This document shows positions 9,278-22,204 of a stretch of DNA of 64,000 nucleotides, one piece after another. Position 1 is the stretch's first letter. Each line of letters starts with the position of its first letter. A program made the position numbers and the translations under genes. Source of the DNA: Azadirachta indica. Taxonomy: Eukaryota; Streptophyta; Magnoliopsida; Sapindales; Meliaceae. Under the pieces are notes generated by a model. It saw nothing but the letters and a program-made list of their open reading frames with translations. It made no database searches and was not told the origin of the DNA. The stretch covers positions 17,037,269-17,101,268 of the forward strand of contig CM040440.1 in assembly GCA_022749755.1 (NCBI GenBank), written 5' to 3'.

Positions 9278-12200
9278 ATGGACACCTACTCCTCAGGGGA
9301 AGACTTGGTTATTAAGGTCACATAAAATAGATGCCTTCGGTTTTTTCTTTTTCTTCTGCGATATTGAGATAGTTGCTTAAGGATTGACTTCGTGAATTGT
9401 GAATTTTGGTTGATGTTAGACAAGGAAGCCATATACAATTACTAAGCAACGTGAGCGATGGACAGAGGAGGAGCATAATAGGTTTCTGGAAGCCCTGAAG
9501 CTATATGGACGAGCTTGGCAACGCATAGAAGGTTAAACTCTAATTATGCCTCTTTTTGGATTGCTTTTGTGTCTGAACTTTTGTTAAGGAATGTTAATGG
9601 GGTTTGCAAGTTGTTTATTGTAATTTATGATGGAATTTTAGAATTAAGGAGCTAAATTGATTGGATCTTTCCTATTTGGAATGACATGAAAATGCTATTA
9701 TTTTGTATTTTTCTCTTAATTCAAGATCTATCTCTTCTCTTCTTTTTGTGTCTTACATTGTGGTGTGCAGAACATATAGGGACAAAGACTGCTGTGCAGA
9801 TCAGAAGTCATGCACAAAAGTTCTTTTCCAAGGTTGATCCGTACCTTATTGCCTCATCTTATATCAGATGCAAATCTCTTCTTGTTATTGCTAGGTTGTA
9901 GATCCAACTGCATTATGAGATCATTTTCATCCAATTTGCATTCTTAGATTTGTATGGAAAACATTGCTGATTATTACTTACTGATATTACATAGCTTGTA
10001 ATTCTGTTGATGGTGTCCAGAAAGTGGCTCTATTTATTTGTGCTCTTACAACAGTTTATATAGACAGAGTTTACATATGTATGTAATATATAAATAACAA
10101 TCTAATAAATCTATCATTTAGATCATGCCTTTACTGAATTATTCTCCCCGTTGACCAGACATGAATACCATACTGTATAATGATGGTGTAAGACGTCAGG
10201 GAAAGTTGGAGAATGAATTTTGCGTCTAATAAAATATCTGTTTGATTCTTAACAAAATATTATACTTGCAGCCAATAGGTTGCATTCAAGAGCTTACTAA
10301 ACTCATCAGGTTTGAAATTTCCTTTAAGCTTTTCAGCGCATGCTTATCAAATTTCCATATCACCCATGTTTAGGTATTAAGCTCATATTATTTCATGAAG
10401 TGCATGTGTGCAATAACTTGCATCCTTTGTTGAGCTAAGTAAGCTGCTGAATTCCTTAATATATATATAGATATATATATATATACACATATTAAAATAA
10501 AAGGCTTCCTATACTCAGCAGTTTAATAGTTGGGAAAAAATAATACTTTAAAAAAGTTTTTAATTGGTGATGGTGTGTACATTGATATTGTGGATACATG
10601 GCAATTCATGATGTTTATTACATAGAACACATCCCTACTCCAATATTATGATTTGCGTAGTTCTGATTTATGGTTTGATGTTATCAAGTAATACTAAAAT
10701 GCATCAAAATGTGTTTTGTACTTGATTATATTTGTTGATGATAGCTATCTGCTGAACAAAGAATGACTCAGAGAGTTTCTTTGGCAGTTGTGAAATATTT
10801 GATTACAGGCTGCTGTATGTAGATGACCATTAAAAAATTAGATGTTGAGTATAGACTGGATCTCTACACAAAACACTTGTTTGCTGTGCATGTAGGTGTA
10901 TTGACCTAAATCTCTAGAGTCTTATTTAATTGAGGACAAGTTTTAGATTCTTTTGGTTGTATAACACCCAGAAGCTTGCTTGTGGGAAACCTCATCTTTC
11001 ACTTTCTGAAAGTTTCACATAGAACTGATTGCTATACCTCATCTCTACTGTTGGTTGTAGAGATTATCCCATACTGTTGGTAAAACCTCATCTCTCTCTC
11101 TCTCTCTCACATTATGTAATACAATGGGGGCTCGTTCAGCCTAGCAATACTGTTGGTAAAACCAAAAAAAGGGGGCTGGTTCCGCCTAGCAATCTGATTG
11201 CTAGGCCGAACCAGCCCCCCCATTTTTTTTGGTTTTACCAACAGTAGGGAATATGCAACAACTATTTGTGTAAGTTCACTGAAGTCATGAGTTGTTTAGC
11301 TTTTGCGACAATTGAATGTCATACCGAGTTTGGTGAGTGGTTTGTAAGGAACCCCTTGAGAGGTTGTAAATAGTATTGGAAGTTGAAGAAAAAGGTAGCA
11401 TGTTTAGACTACTTGTACAATTCTAAATTTGAGAATGGAATTGTTCAAATGAACCAAATAGTTTGATAAGGAATTGCAAATTTAGGATTGCATTAGCTTG
11501 TTTTTACTCTCTGGCCTGTTCATATCAGTATCCCTGGCCATGAAAGCCTTTTTATGGATGATATTAGGATACACTCACTTTTATCCACCAGGTGAATCTT
11601 TATAAGTGTTGTTCTTCTAGGTGTAAGCAATGATCAGTGCAGAGATCAGTCATCAATCTCCATGTCGCAAAGAAACTAAACAATAATAGAAAACGAAGAA
11701 ATAAGACAGAAATGAGAAATGAATAACTTTCCTGGGTAGTGTATATTGCACATATTTAATGTGCATTGCCATTTTTATTTATTTCATGTCAGAAAGACTA
11801 GTAATGAAATACTTCAGTGATAATCAGTTTCTGCCCACTTTTTATAAACAGTAATATAGTAATCTCCACCTGTTAAATTGATGAGTTGAAAAAAGAACTT
11901 GTATTGATCACTCAGTGTCCGTTATCATATTATGTTATTCTCTTGGCGCTACGTTCGTATCATTGACCTTCATATGGGAAAGAAAAATAATGATCAAGGA
12001 AGAGGAGAGTAGTTAGGAGAGTGAAAAGGTCATCTTTGGATAAGTGGTAAAACTTGTCTAATCATGTAGATAGCTCAGCTCTGATTTCCTTGACAATTAT
12101 TATATTACTCTTGAGTATGACGGATTCAGACATCCCTAGCCCCCATATAAACAATAACCCCCTTGATTATAGAATGATATTTTACCATATAGCAGAATAT

Positions 12201-14703
12201 TAGGTTGTTTTGAAAGGCAAAAGATTTTGCAGAGTAATTATTTAGTTATTAATATTTTGAATTATACAAGAACTAAGGCTTTCAACATTTAATTATCCTA
12301 CAAATATATGAGGTATGCCATTAAGTTATTGCTTGCTGGATGGTTGGACTGCTGTTCTCTAACAACTTTTTAAAATTTCAAAGCTAATTGAGAATGCTGA
12401 AATATTTTTCTTGCAGTTGGAGAAGGAGGCTTTTACTAAAGGAATTCCTATAGGTCAAGCAATTGACATAGACATTCCGCCTCCGCGACCTAAGAGGAAA
12501 CCATGCAATCCTTATCCACGAAAGACCTGCACAAGTGCTCCTACATCGCATGTAGGAGTCAAGGATGGAAAAGTTCTAACTTCAGTTTCTTCATTGCGTT
12601 GTAAGCAAGTACTGGACTTGGAGAAAGAACCAATTTCTGATGTGAGTAGCTTTCTTTTCTCTTCATTTAAACTAGTGTTCTTGGTCTCCCAATTTATTCC
12701 CTTTATTTGTAATAAATTTATGTCACTTGTTTATTAGAGGCCCAATGGAGATGAGAGGTCTAATTATACAAAAGAAAATCAGGAGGATAATTGCTCAGAA
12801 GTGTTTACACTTCACCAAGAAGGTCACTGTTCCTCTATTTCCTCAGTGAACAAAACTTCCATACCAACACCACTAGGGTTCAGAGACTCTTGCACTTTTA
12901 AGGAATTTGTTCCTTCACTGAAAGAGGTAGTAAATCGGGATGAAACACATCAATCTTATGTCACTGTTGAACTTAAAGGAAATGAGAAGTTTGATAAACC
13001 TGATGCCAAACAGGCACTTCAGGATAATGGCACAAGTAAACCCTCAAACTCGGAGAGCTTTTGCCATTCACATGATAAGCCAGTTCATGGGGAAAAAACA
13101 GATGATTTGACTGGTGCACTGCCTGCAGATGAGATGCAAGCTTCGCAGAACTACCCAAGGCATGTTGCCGTGCACATTCTAGATGGGAGTCTTGGAACAT
13201 GTAATCAAGATATGCCTGTTCAGGAGTCAATATTTCACCCTATGGGAGAAGTTCATGGTAATCTGGTCACAAATCCATCTGCATCTGCTACTGCTGAAAA
13301 TCAGAGTAACTTGCCAAGATCTACTCATCAACCATTTCCAACTTTTCATCCCCCCTTTAGCCCGTTTCGCCTTAATCAAGATGACTATCGATCATTTCTG
13401 CACATCTCCTCCACTTTTTCAAGTCTTATTGTGTCTACTCTGTTGCAAAACCCTGCAGCCCATGCTGCAGCTAGCTTTGCTGCCACATTTTGGCCTTATG
13501 CAAATATGGAAACTTCTGCTGATTCTCCTGCATGTCCACAGGGAGGTTTTCCGTCCAGACAAATGAGCTCTCCTCCCAGTATGGCAGCTATTGCAGCTGC
13601 CACTGTAGCAGCTGCCACTGCATGGTGGGCAGCACATGGACTGCTTCCCTTGTGTGCTCCTGTGCATGCTGCTTTTAGCTGCCCACCAACATCTGCAACT
13701 GCAGTTTCATCAATGGATACTGCTCAAGTTCCAGCAGCCAAGGCAGGGAAAAAAGACAATGGTCCTCCAAATCCTCCCTTGGAGGGTCAACTGGACCCTG
13801 AATATTCTGAAGCTCTGCAAGCTCAAAATTCAGCCTCTAAATCACTCACTGTATCATCCTCAGATTCTGAGGAGAGTGCAAATGCAAAGCTTAATAGTGG
13901 ATCAAAAGTTGCTGATCATGAAAAGACTGCTGAAGAAAATGACCTTCATGATTCAAACAAAACTAACAGAAAACAGGTAGACCGCTCCTCATGTGGTTCC
14001 AATACACCATCTAGCAGTGAAGTAGAGACAGATGCATTAGAGAAGCATGAGAAAGGCAATGAAGAAGCCAAAGAAGTTGATGCAAATTATGCAGCCACTG
14101 ATTCTAGTACTCGTCGCAGTAGAAGCAGTTGTAACATTAGTGAATCTTGGAAGGAAGTTTCTGAAGAGGTAATTGCAAAATTCACTTTTGGAAATAAGTC
14201 TTTGATTTTTGTTTTCGTGAAGCAAAAATTGATTTTTGGCTATAATGTTTAAGCAGTTGCTGCTTGTCTTATATCTTTCTTGTGTGCATTAGGGTCGGCT
14301 GGCTTTTCAAGCACTCTTCTCTAGAGAGGTATTGCCACAAAGTTTTTCACCTCCACATGATCTGAAGAACATGCTTCTGGAAGAAGAAGATAAGCAAAAT
14401 GGCAATGAGAAAGATGGAGATGCATCACTTTTAGATCTCAACAGCAAGACATGGGGTGGTTCTTGTTCTGGCCATCAAGAAGTAGAGAAAAGTTTATTCT
14501 GCAAAGGTGAGAACAATGGGGAGGAGGGGCTGCCGACAATCGGGCTTGGACAAGGGAAACTGAAGGCTCGTCGAACTGGTTTCAAACCTTACAAAAGGTG
14601 TTCAGTAGAGGCCAAGGAGAACAGGGCAGTGAACACCGGTGGCAACCAATCTGAAGAGAAAGGTCCCAAGAGGATACGCTTGGAAGGAGAGTCGTCAACT
14701 TGA
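9278..14703 (+). CDS. LHY: LHY, circadian-clock single-MYB (SHAQKYF-type) transcription factor
   Basis: LATE ELONGATED HYPOCOTYL, morning-phased nuclear repressor that binds evening elements and forms the clock core with CCA1 and TOC1. Coding exons: 9278-9316, 9420-9531, 9771-9832, 12417-12641, 12738-14168 and 14293-14703, in frame throughout, about 759 residues, normal for LHY. Residues 14-71 are the MYB repeat ([46 protein letters not shown]), followed by the LHY/CCA1-specific [21 protein letters not shown]. The rest is Ser- and Ala-rich, with [23 protein letters not shown] and the conserved C-terminal [18 protein letters not shown] and [15 protein letters not shown] motifs. Intron 3 is long (about 2.6 kb) and holds an inverted repeat. 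Retention of intron 3 would truncate the protein soon after the MYB domain. The gene is convergent with ATG1. Confidence 0.97.
10231..10239 (+). promoter_or_regulatory. Evening-element sequence in LHY intron 3
   Basis: Exact match AAAATATCT, the evening element bound by LHY, CCA1 and RVE factors, inside the long third intron of LHY. In AT-rich DNA a nine-base match can occur by chance, so an autoregulatory role is only a suggestion. Confidence 0.25.
11046..11087 (+). repeat. Partial extra copies of the intron inverted-repeat terminus
   Basis: The terminal motif TACTGTTGGT of the neighbouring inverted repeat occurs also at 11046-11055 and, as the longer TACTGTTGGTAAAACC, at 11072-11087. The second is followed after a CT microsatellite by GGGGGCTCGTTCAGCCTAGCAA-like sequence at 11126-11147, which resembles the next block of the repeat arm. 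This looks like a duplicated or nested end of the same element. Confidence 0.6.
11148..11246. repeat. Near-perfect inverted repeat (MITE-like or hairpin-forming) in LHY intron 3
   Basis: The left arm 11148-11193 and right arm 11197-11246 are reverse complements across a three-base centre (CTG). The arms start TACTGTTGGTAAAACC, pass through A7/T8 and G5/C7 runs, and end GCCTAGCAAT; apart from run-length slippage and one CCG/CGG difference they match completely. Transcribed, this would form a hairpin of about 45 base pairs. Symmetry and repeated termini suggest a miniature inverted-repeat transposable element, but no clear target-site duplication is visible and the family is unknown to me. Confidence 0.7.
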
Positions 14704-15594
14704 CATTCGATTCCGCGTTGCATGCAATTTAGCAAGGGAAACCTTTGTTAACTTTGCATGCGTTTCTAATTTTCATAGCTATCATCTATTTTCATTCGAT
14801 GTTTATGTTTATTATCAGGTTCAGATCACGAGACTTTTTCGTGTAGTTGTGTGTGTACTATATGTGGACATTGACTTATTTGCTTTGCTGAACTTATTCA
14901 ACTGCACTTAAATCTCCTTTTTAAGAGACAGATCTAGACAGCAATCATTTAAAGTATTGAATGGGCCTTCATCTGGCCTCATTTACTCCAAGGTATGCTT
15001 CTACGTTCAATATCCTCCATTTATTTATTTGTGCGCTTATTCTACATTGATTCCATGCAAAATACTGATTTACTGAAGTTCTAGCGATAGATATCAAACA
15101 CAGAATATGCAATATGAATCGATGCTAACAATGCGTTTACTGGCATTTTAATTAATCTGTTGCGAAGCAGATCATTCGTAGAGACTAGATATTGAACTGA
15201 CGAAAAATAGATAAATTATATGTACTTACTGGAAAAGAACAGGACTTTACAAGTTACAATTTCTATTATTCACATTTTACATGGACAAAGAATATTAAGT
15301 ATTATTTACTCAATAACATAGGTTATCTATCCTGCTTCGCGCCCCCAGCTGCCCGTTACATACTTAATCTATATACACGGGATCGTATCTCAAAATATAG
15401 GTTTTCCTTGGTGAGTATCATCAAACTTTTTCAATTCGTATCCATGTCAAAAACAAGCTTAAATTTCTATGTTGCATAGATCATGATCATGATCTCCAAG
15501 CCAAATTTTGGAAAGTAGAAGATCCAGCAGAGCTAGTGTTGTAATCGTAGCCATGCAGAACCAATTGAGTTTACTTGGTGATAGAATCTGAGAA
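14704..15594. other. Convergent 3' flanks of LHY and ATG1
   Basis: Both neighbouring genes end here (LHY stop at 14703 plus, ATG1 stop at 15595 minus), so the 890 bases should hold both 3' untranslated regions. No coding signal or repeat of note is visible. Confidence 0.6.
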
Positions 15595-18327
15595 TTATTT
15601 AAGAGAGGGCTGTGACATTAGGAAGTTAGACTGACGATACTGTAAATTATTAATATAGCTCCGTATCCGCTTATCATCTGAAGGAGTTAGCGAAAATGGA
15701 GGGTACACCTCCAGAGACATTGCTTCGCCCACAAGAAATGAAAGCATAAGCATTGCTTTGGAGTACAATGCTGAAGCACTATCCTTGTTCTCCATGTACT
15801 CCTCAACCTGGAATAATAAAGAGAATCCATTTGGGCAAGAATAATGCAATGTGTAATGGATTTAAGATGAGAATAAATGGCAACAGGAGATGGAAGTTCA
15901 CTTACAGCACCAGTTTTCCCAAGAGAGAGTGCTTTTTGATATATGACTTCCATAGCATCAGGCATCTCCGCACCACCTGCAATATATTCGATAGATACTG
16001 TTTGAGTAAAATGCAAACCAATTGTATGAAACAAAGATCAGAAGTATTATGAGAACATTGATCAGCAGTCCAACCATCCATATCCCGTATATTAGATGAT
16101 AACTTCTCTGCACGATCAAAGGCAAGGATAAACCCTTGCTCTGCCCACATACAAATAGAAGAAAGGCTGCTAAAATCTACATTATTTTCTGAATTTGGAG
16201 TTGACGATGTGCTGCCTTGAACAAGTCGCTTGTTGGCTGAACTGGTGGCCGGTAATTCACTTTGTGAAGTGGAGGTCAGCCAGGAGCTACATATTTGAAG
16301 GGCCTTCTTCCATATAGCCAAAACAACCAGCTCAACTGAAAATGATTCTAGAAAGAGTCCTGCATTGTTCTGCAAACAGCAACAATCACAACTCTGATAC
16401 ATAAATTCAGAAAGTTATCTGTAAAAGCTAGCACACCCATGCTTCATTTTGCATCAAAAAGCTTATGAGGAACAATCATGTATTTTGTTACAGTACCATA
16501 CTAAATTTCCACTGTTATAAGAACAAGTAATTGTTGTTTTAGAAAATTCAAATAAGATAAAAAAGGCTCCATTCAAAAAAGAATTGGACAATTTAGACAC
16601 ATGCAAAGTATGTTTGGAGACACTCATTAACTACTGCTTCTATTCTTCAGCTAATAATTAGCGTAACCAAAACTATAGACTCTGCAAACAGCACCTAATG
16701 TCCTCAATGCACATGATTAGTTGTTTAACAATGTATTCCAATAAATAAAAACAGTAGCCTGTGTTATAGAACTGAGGCCTAGTCTTGTTGGGCCTAGATG
16801 AGACAGATTATTCATAGCCTATGTCCTTTTTCTCCTTTAGTCACCTGAATACTTGTATCCCAGAATACACCTAAGCAAGAATCAACCCATCTCATCCCCT
16901 AAGAAAAAGCGGGTTATGTTATCTGAACAAGAGGACACAAAATTATCCAATCACTTATAGCATCAGCTTCTACCCACTGAGAGATGACTGTACATCAATC
17001 ATTCTGCAGAAGAGGAAATATCAATAACCCTGCTTATCCCAAAGTGTAAGCCACTACAAGAATTATTTTACAACACTAACTACAACCCTGTATATGAAGA
17101 ATCATGAAATATTTTTTTTGTCTTATTGTTTCTTAAGTGGAAAATTATGAACATGGAACTTGAAAATAAATAAATAAAAACAGTGCCAGACGTGTTCTGT
17201 TCAATTATACCCCAATTAAACCTCAGAAACTCCAGTGCATGGATAAGAAAAAGAATCAAATGTAGAAATCATTTGGAAGAATGTAAGAAAAAAATTTCAC
17301 CTTTTCTTCTGCTAATTCTGTAAGAGCATGCACATACTGATGTAACAATTGAAGCCTTGTAGATGGATGTAATACGGACAGTCCTTGCACTTCTTTTAAT
17401 ATGTTTAATCTGCTTGATGTTTGTAATGGAGCTGATAAATGAAATTGTGAACTCTCTGCACCACTAACAGAAGCAGAAGGCAAATCTTTTGTTTGCACAG
17501 CAACTGCTATATGCTCATTCTTCTCTGAAGCACAGATAGAAACTTTGGTGGTGGAATTATCTTGCAGGGAAGCATCAAGGTAAAAAGAAAAAGCATCCAT
17601 TGAAGCAAAATGAGAATTCACAATGACATATTCTTTCTCGATGGACTCCATTAGATCTGCAACTGGATCGATAAGACAAAAAGATTAATCTCAAAATGAT
17701 TGAGCTTCAATAAGAACATCCTAAACCATAAAACAAACCTTTAAGCTGATCTGATGAACATCGGCCATCAACAGATTTTCTTATCTTATTGCATGCAATA
17801 TTTGACGTGAAGTCATGAATAACCCTACCACTCGATATATTGCCCTGATCTTTAGTATTCCATAACATTTTGTCATGCATTGAAGAACAGGCTGATTTTG
17901 GATTCCTGCTAGATGAGTTCATAGGTTGCCCAGATTGTAATGAAGGCCTGTCCTCAAAAGTAGAAGAATTAAAGTGCTCAACCATTGGTTTTGTTACTGG
18001 AACTAGAGAACTCAGCTTAGCATCCACTGTCTGCCTACAGATTATGAAATTATAAATTATTCTAATTAGGTTAAACTGTATTAACAGCTACAGGATCAAA
18101 CAGGAAGGACGTAAATGAAATAGAATATCAAAACCCAAAATATTGCATGATAAAATACAAAAGTTTAAAAGGTTACCCTTGCTGCTCTAGAAACTTGTGA
18201 TTAAAGAACTCCTTGAATGTAATTCTCTCAACTGTGAATCAAAGTTAAGATTACATAGAAAAGATAGAAATATATTCTTCCAAATAACTAGTTGATGCAT
18301 AAATCAGATTCTCTCTCTGTCTCTCTG

Positions 18328-18360
<33 letters not shown>

Positions 18361-20374
18361 GCGCAATAGGAACCAGTACCTGGATTCCGGCGTAAAAGGC
18401 TTCTGCATAGATCCACACAATCTGGATGTAATTCTTCTAAAGCACCTGGGGGAAACCGCAGCTCAGTGGATGTCAAAACATTCTGAAAAAGCTGTGAAAA
18501 CAAGAGGAAAGAATCTTAGTGGCCATCAAATAAGCACGAAACAGCTCTGAAACTTGAGAAATTTCACATTATCAGCCATCTTTGTTGCATGGAAAATAGC
18601 ATAGGTTTAGGTTATCTGCCAAAAACCTGCAATTGATTATTGCCATCAAAAGGTGGCTTCCCAGTCACCAGTTGAAACAAGATAGCTCCAACACTCCATA
18701 AGTCAGCCTGCATAGTGCATACACCATAATATTCTTTTGAGTAAATAGCAACAACGCTAACAACAACAACAACAATAATAGTGCTAAAATTGCCGAAGAA
18801 AATACAAATTAATGTAAAATTTGCATAACCTTGGCATCATACTTTTGGTTCTGAATAATCTCAGGAGCCATGTACAATGGTGAACCACATAATGTATCAG
18901 CCAGGTCTTGAGGCGTCAGGGACCTGGGATACAAATAAATCCAGGAAATGACCAAGTGCAAAAGATAATTTGAAGAAATTAACACAAAGGTCTCAACCAT
19001 CCCTAGGTTGCAGCAGCAAATATCATATCAATATGGAAACGACACTGAGGCTTGGAATTATAGGTCTGCTATAAATATTAAAAAAAAAAAAATTACCTTG
19101 CAAAACCAAAATCACCTATCTTCAGTACTGGTGTCACTTCATTGGTTGACAAGAGCAAGTTCTGGCAAGTTTTAACAGAAAGAATCATGAAGACATAAAC
19201 TAAATACAATAAATGTCCCAATTAATTATTACAAGCCTAGTATACAACTGATTCTAAGTGTCCATAACAAAAAGTTCATATAAGAATAAATCTTTTATCC
19301 CCAAATAAAAGAGCACTACTGGGTATTCTTGCATAAATTGCAAATATTCAACAAAGTTTGAATTGTTCATGAACAAACAGTTAAACCAATTGAGCATAAA
19401 GTACAGAATGATTGCACTCATCACAGAATCTTACTACTAACTTCTAAAACTACACCTTAAGAAAGAGACAGAGTACCTGTGGCTTCAAATCCCTATGGAT
19501 AAGATGCTTTTGTTGAAGTACTTGCAATCCAGCAGCTGCACAAGGTAACTCACAAGTTAAACAGACAGAAGTATTTTGTTTCCATATGCACTACCACAAA
19601 GATGAAAAAACAATAGTGTTGTAGATAAACTATGAGCTACTACAAGAAAACAAATTACAGTAAAGCACTTGCATAATCTTAAATGTTATCTATTAGCATT
19701 AAATTGTACCTTACAGGTTCAGCACAAACCTAGTTGCCCAAACATTTAAAATACTTATTAATCTATAATTAAGCATTGAACAAAAATAGCCAAAGGAAAT
19801 AGAATTTGTAAGTTTAGCCAGAAACTCTATCGCCTAAACTATAAAAACAGTAAGTTAAATTGAAATCAAACAGCCAAAAGTATATATACATAGTTACATC
19901 TATATACCCAATTGTCTCATAAAACGTCTGGCAACAGCCTCTGATACTTTTCGATGCCTCTGAATGTAAGCCGCAAGATCACCTCCATCACAATACTCCA
20001 AAACCAAATAAATTTTGTCTTCAGTCTGGCATAAACAAACATTGTAAGACATGGCCGTCATTAGGAGAAAACAAAAAGATCGGCAACCAAAGAACATAAA
20101 ATAAAACAAGTGGGTAAGCATGATAAATTGAAGAAACCTCGATGGCTTCAAAGAAACGGATAATGTTGGGGTGGTTGATGGTGCTGAGAATGGAGATTTC
20201 TTTGAGTAAATTATCACTGACTTTTGAGCTAAGCAACTTTTTGTCAATCTCTTTCACTGCTACTTCAATACCCGACTGACGATGTCTGGCCTTCCACACC
20301 ACCGCGAAGGATCCCGACCCGAGCCTCTGCCCCACTATGTAGTCTCCTATCAACCGGGTTTGGTTCCGATCCAT
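15595..20374 (-). CDS. ATG1: ATG1-family Ser/Thr kinase (autophagy initiation)
   Basis: Plant ATG1 (ULK) kinase, which starts autophagy together with ATG13, ATG11 and ATG101. Thirteen coding exons: 20138-20374, 19908-20025, 19477-19535, 19097-19161, 18830-18923, 18627-18707, 18380-18491, 18177-18231, 17739-18034, 17301-17656, 16075-16369, 15906-15976 and 15595-15807, about 683 residues, all in frame. The N-terminal kinase is complete: Gly loop [12 protein letters not shown] (18-29), Lys41 in [14 protein letters not shown] with Asp134, DFGFAR with Asp155, then [12 protein letters not shown] Ser-rich linker follows. The C-terminal ATG13-binding (MIT-like) region has [33 protein letters not shown] and [20 protein letters not shown]. 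The start is the ATG at 20374, directly before [11 protein letters not shown]. Full length resembles the ATG1a-c group and not the kinase-only ATG1t. Confidence 0.94.
18310..18360. repeat. CT/AT compound microsatellite in an ATG1 intron
   Basis: CTCTCTGT-type repeats run into (AT)n inside ATG1 intron 7 on the reverse strand, ending just before the donor of exon 7. No coding effect. Confidence 0.85.
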
Positions 20375-20584
20375 CACCAAAAGGCGTCACTTCAACAAAC
20401 TACTTGCTGCTTCGTCTGTCTCTAGTTTTCTCTTAAGGTCCAGTTTCAGTTGCAAAATATCACGTTATTTTTTCGATAACAGTCAAGGATTGTGTGTTGT
20501 TTCGTCTCAAAAATTCACGATAATATGCAGTGATGTTGTTGTTGTTGGGTTTTATGTTTTCTTTTTTTTCTTTTCTCCCTCTCT

Positions 20585-20615
<31 letters not shown>

Positions 20616-22193
20616 GGTTGCGTGTGTATGGAAACGACGCCGATGATAGCAGGTGCAGAGAAGCACTTTTCGGAGACAGAAAGAGAACGCATTGCTGAGT
20701 GGATTTCGAATTTGACTTATAGCTTACCCGTCCGCTGACCTTTATTTTTTACTTCGTTTATAATTTCTTTTATTTCCTTTTCTCTTTTTTTTTTACCCGA
20801 AACACGACTACTACTCTTTTAAACTCCTTTAATTCTAGTGTTTCGATGCAATTTGATACAACTTTTTTATTATAATATTTTTATTATTATCAGTGTCTTT
20901 GTTAAAAATTAAGAACAACAAAGACATTTTGTTTATTAAAAAAATTCATAATAATTATCCATACCGTGTTTTACTTTTCTTTTTCTTTTTTCATTGTATT
21001 GTCGAATAGTTCTATGGGTATGGTGGTTACCGCATTCTTATCCAACTTTGGATACTATTATGAGGACACAAAAGCTTTTCTTTCTTTTCTTTTTTTTCTT
21101 TTTTTTTTTTTTTGACATCATAATGTGAGTATTACGAAAGGACACAATTAACCATAACTGAGTCCATTTTTGCAATTATTAATTCTACATTACATAAATT
21201 AAAATTTATTCAGGTTTCAATCTCAAAGAAACGTGACTTGTTATAGACGTTAATGGTACTTACATGTCTAGTTATTTCAATTCTGTTCCGTCATAACGAA
21301 TTGGATTGGATTGGACTGGTTCATGGGCTCTATAGTGGGATCCATAAAAGCCCACTCACATTCACATCGCAGCACGTTAAATAAGATCCAAGCTTTCGTT
21401 GGGCCCACATCCTTACTTAAAGGTCAAAACATTTGGAAGATCGTGGCACGTAACAAGCAAAATTTGGCGTCCCAACGCAAAGATTACAACAAAACCGAGA
21501 AAAGTACAGCCGTCCCAAAATTTTACACTAAAAGAATTCCCAATTTATTTTTTATTTTTTTGTTTGGCACAGATGAGATGACAGATGTCACCGTTCCGTG
21601 ACTCCAAAAGCGGGTAGACTACCAATGGCGCGTGGCAGCTGAGGAACATTGGTCCTTGAAATTATAGTAAAGTAGGAGTGTACATAGTGTATAGTAAAGT
21701 AAGCTTTTTGTAAGATAACATATTAGATCTCACATTCCGTAATTCTCAAACTACATGCGTAATTTTTACATTTATCAATGCTCTGAACCCATTTTCATTA
21801 ATATTTTATAAAAAAAAAAAAAAAAGAAAAAAGAAAAGAAAAGAAATTAGAGCCAAGTCGAAGTGCTAACCGGCATCTGTATGCCCCGCTCCTATAGAAA
21901 GCACACAATTCCATATGGGCAGGGTAGTCCGATATAAACGCAGCTGTAACCCATTTCACAGACCAATCGTCTCCTCTTCTTCAACTTCAATGGTTCCCAT
22001 CCATTGCATCAACATTCTCTTTGCATTCTTACCTTTAGATCTTGCCACGTGCTCTTTTGGGTCCATCCGATTGTGGGTCTCAAATTCGACATGGCAGCGG
22101 CACAACACTGCAACAAAATACTGTCCGTGAACGTATTGTTTTCTTCCTCGTTAATACTTCCATTTCTTCTTCTTTTAAGACCTTTTCCTTCAA
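20375..22193. other. Divergent intergenic region between ATG1 and the pseudokinase gene
   Basis: Contains the ATG1 leader and promoter on the minus side, with a T run of about 27 at 20589-20615 next to a CT-rich tract, and the promoter and leader of the receptor pseudokinase on the plus side. Further T-rich runs lie at 21070-21113 and an A-rich run at 21810-21845. I see no additional gene; the open frames near 21311-21601 show no family motif. Confidence 0.55.
21933..21938 (+). promoter_or_regulatory. Putative TATA box of the receptor pseudokinase
   Basis: TATAAA in the context CGATATAAACGC, about 260-310 bases before the candidate start codons. Upstream ORFs follow it at 21990 and 22091. 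Confidence 0.45.
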
Positions 22194-22204
22194 ATGCTCT
22201 CTAA
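21990..22204 (+). other. Two upstream ORFs in the pseudokinase leader
   Basis: Downstream of the TATA box, an ATG at 21990 opens a 46-codon frame that ends at 22130. A second ATG at 22091 opens a 37-codon frame with a hydrophobic tail that ends at 22204, overlapping the first possible main ATG at 22194. If both are in the mature leader they should reduce translation from 22194 and favour the later in-frame ATG at 22242. Confidence 0.4.

Noticed and set aside
12973..14225. Several open frames antisense to or out of frame with the large LHY exon
   Set aside because: They overlap a well-supported LHY coding exon and show no motif; they are shadows of its codon composition.
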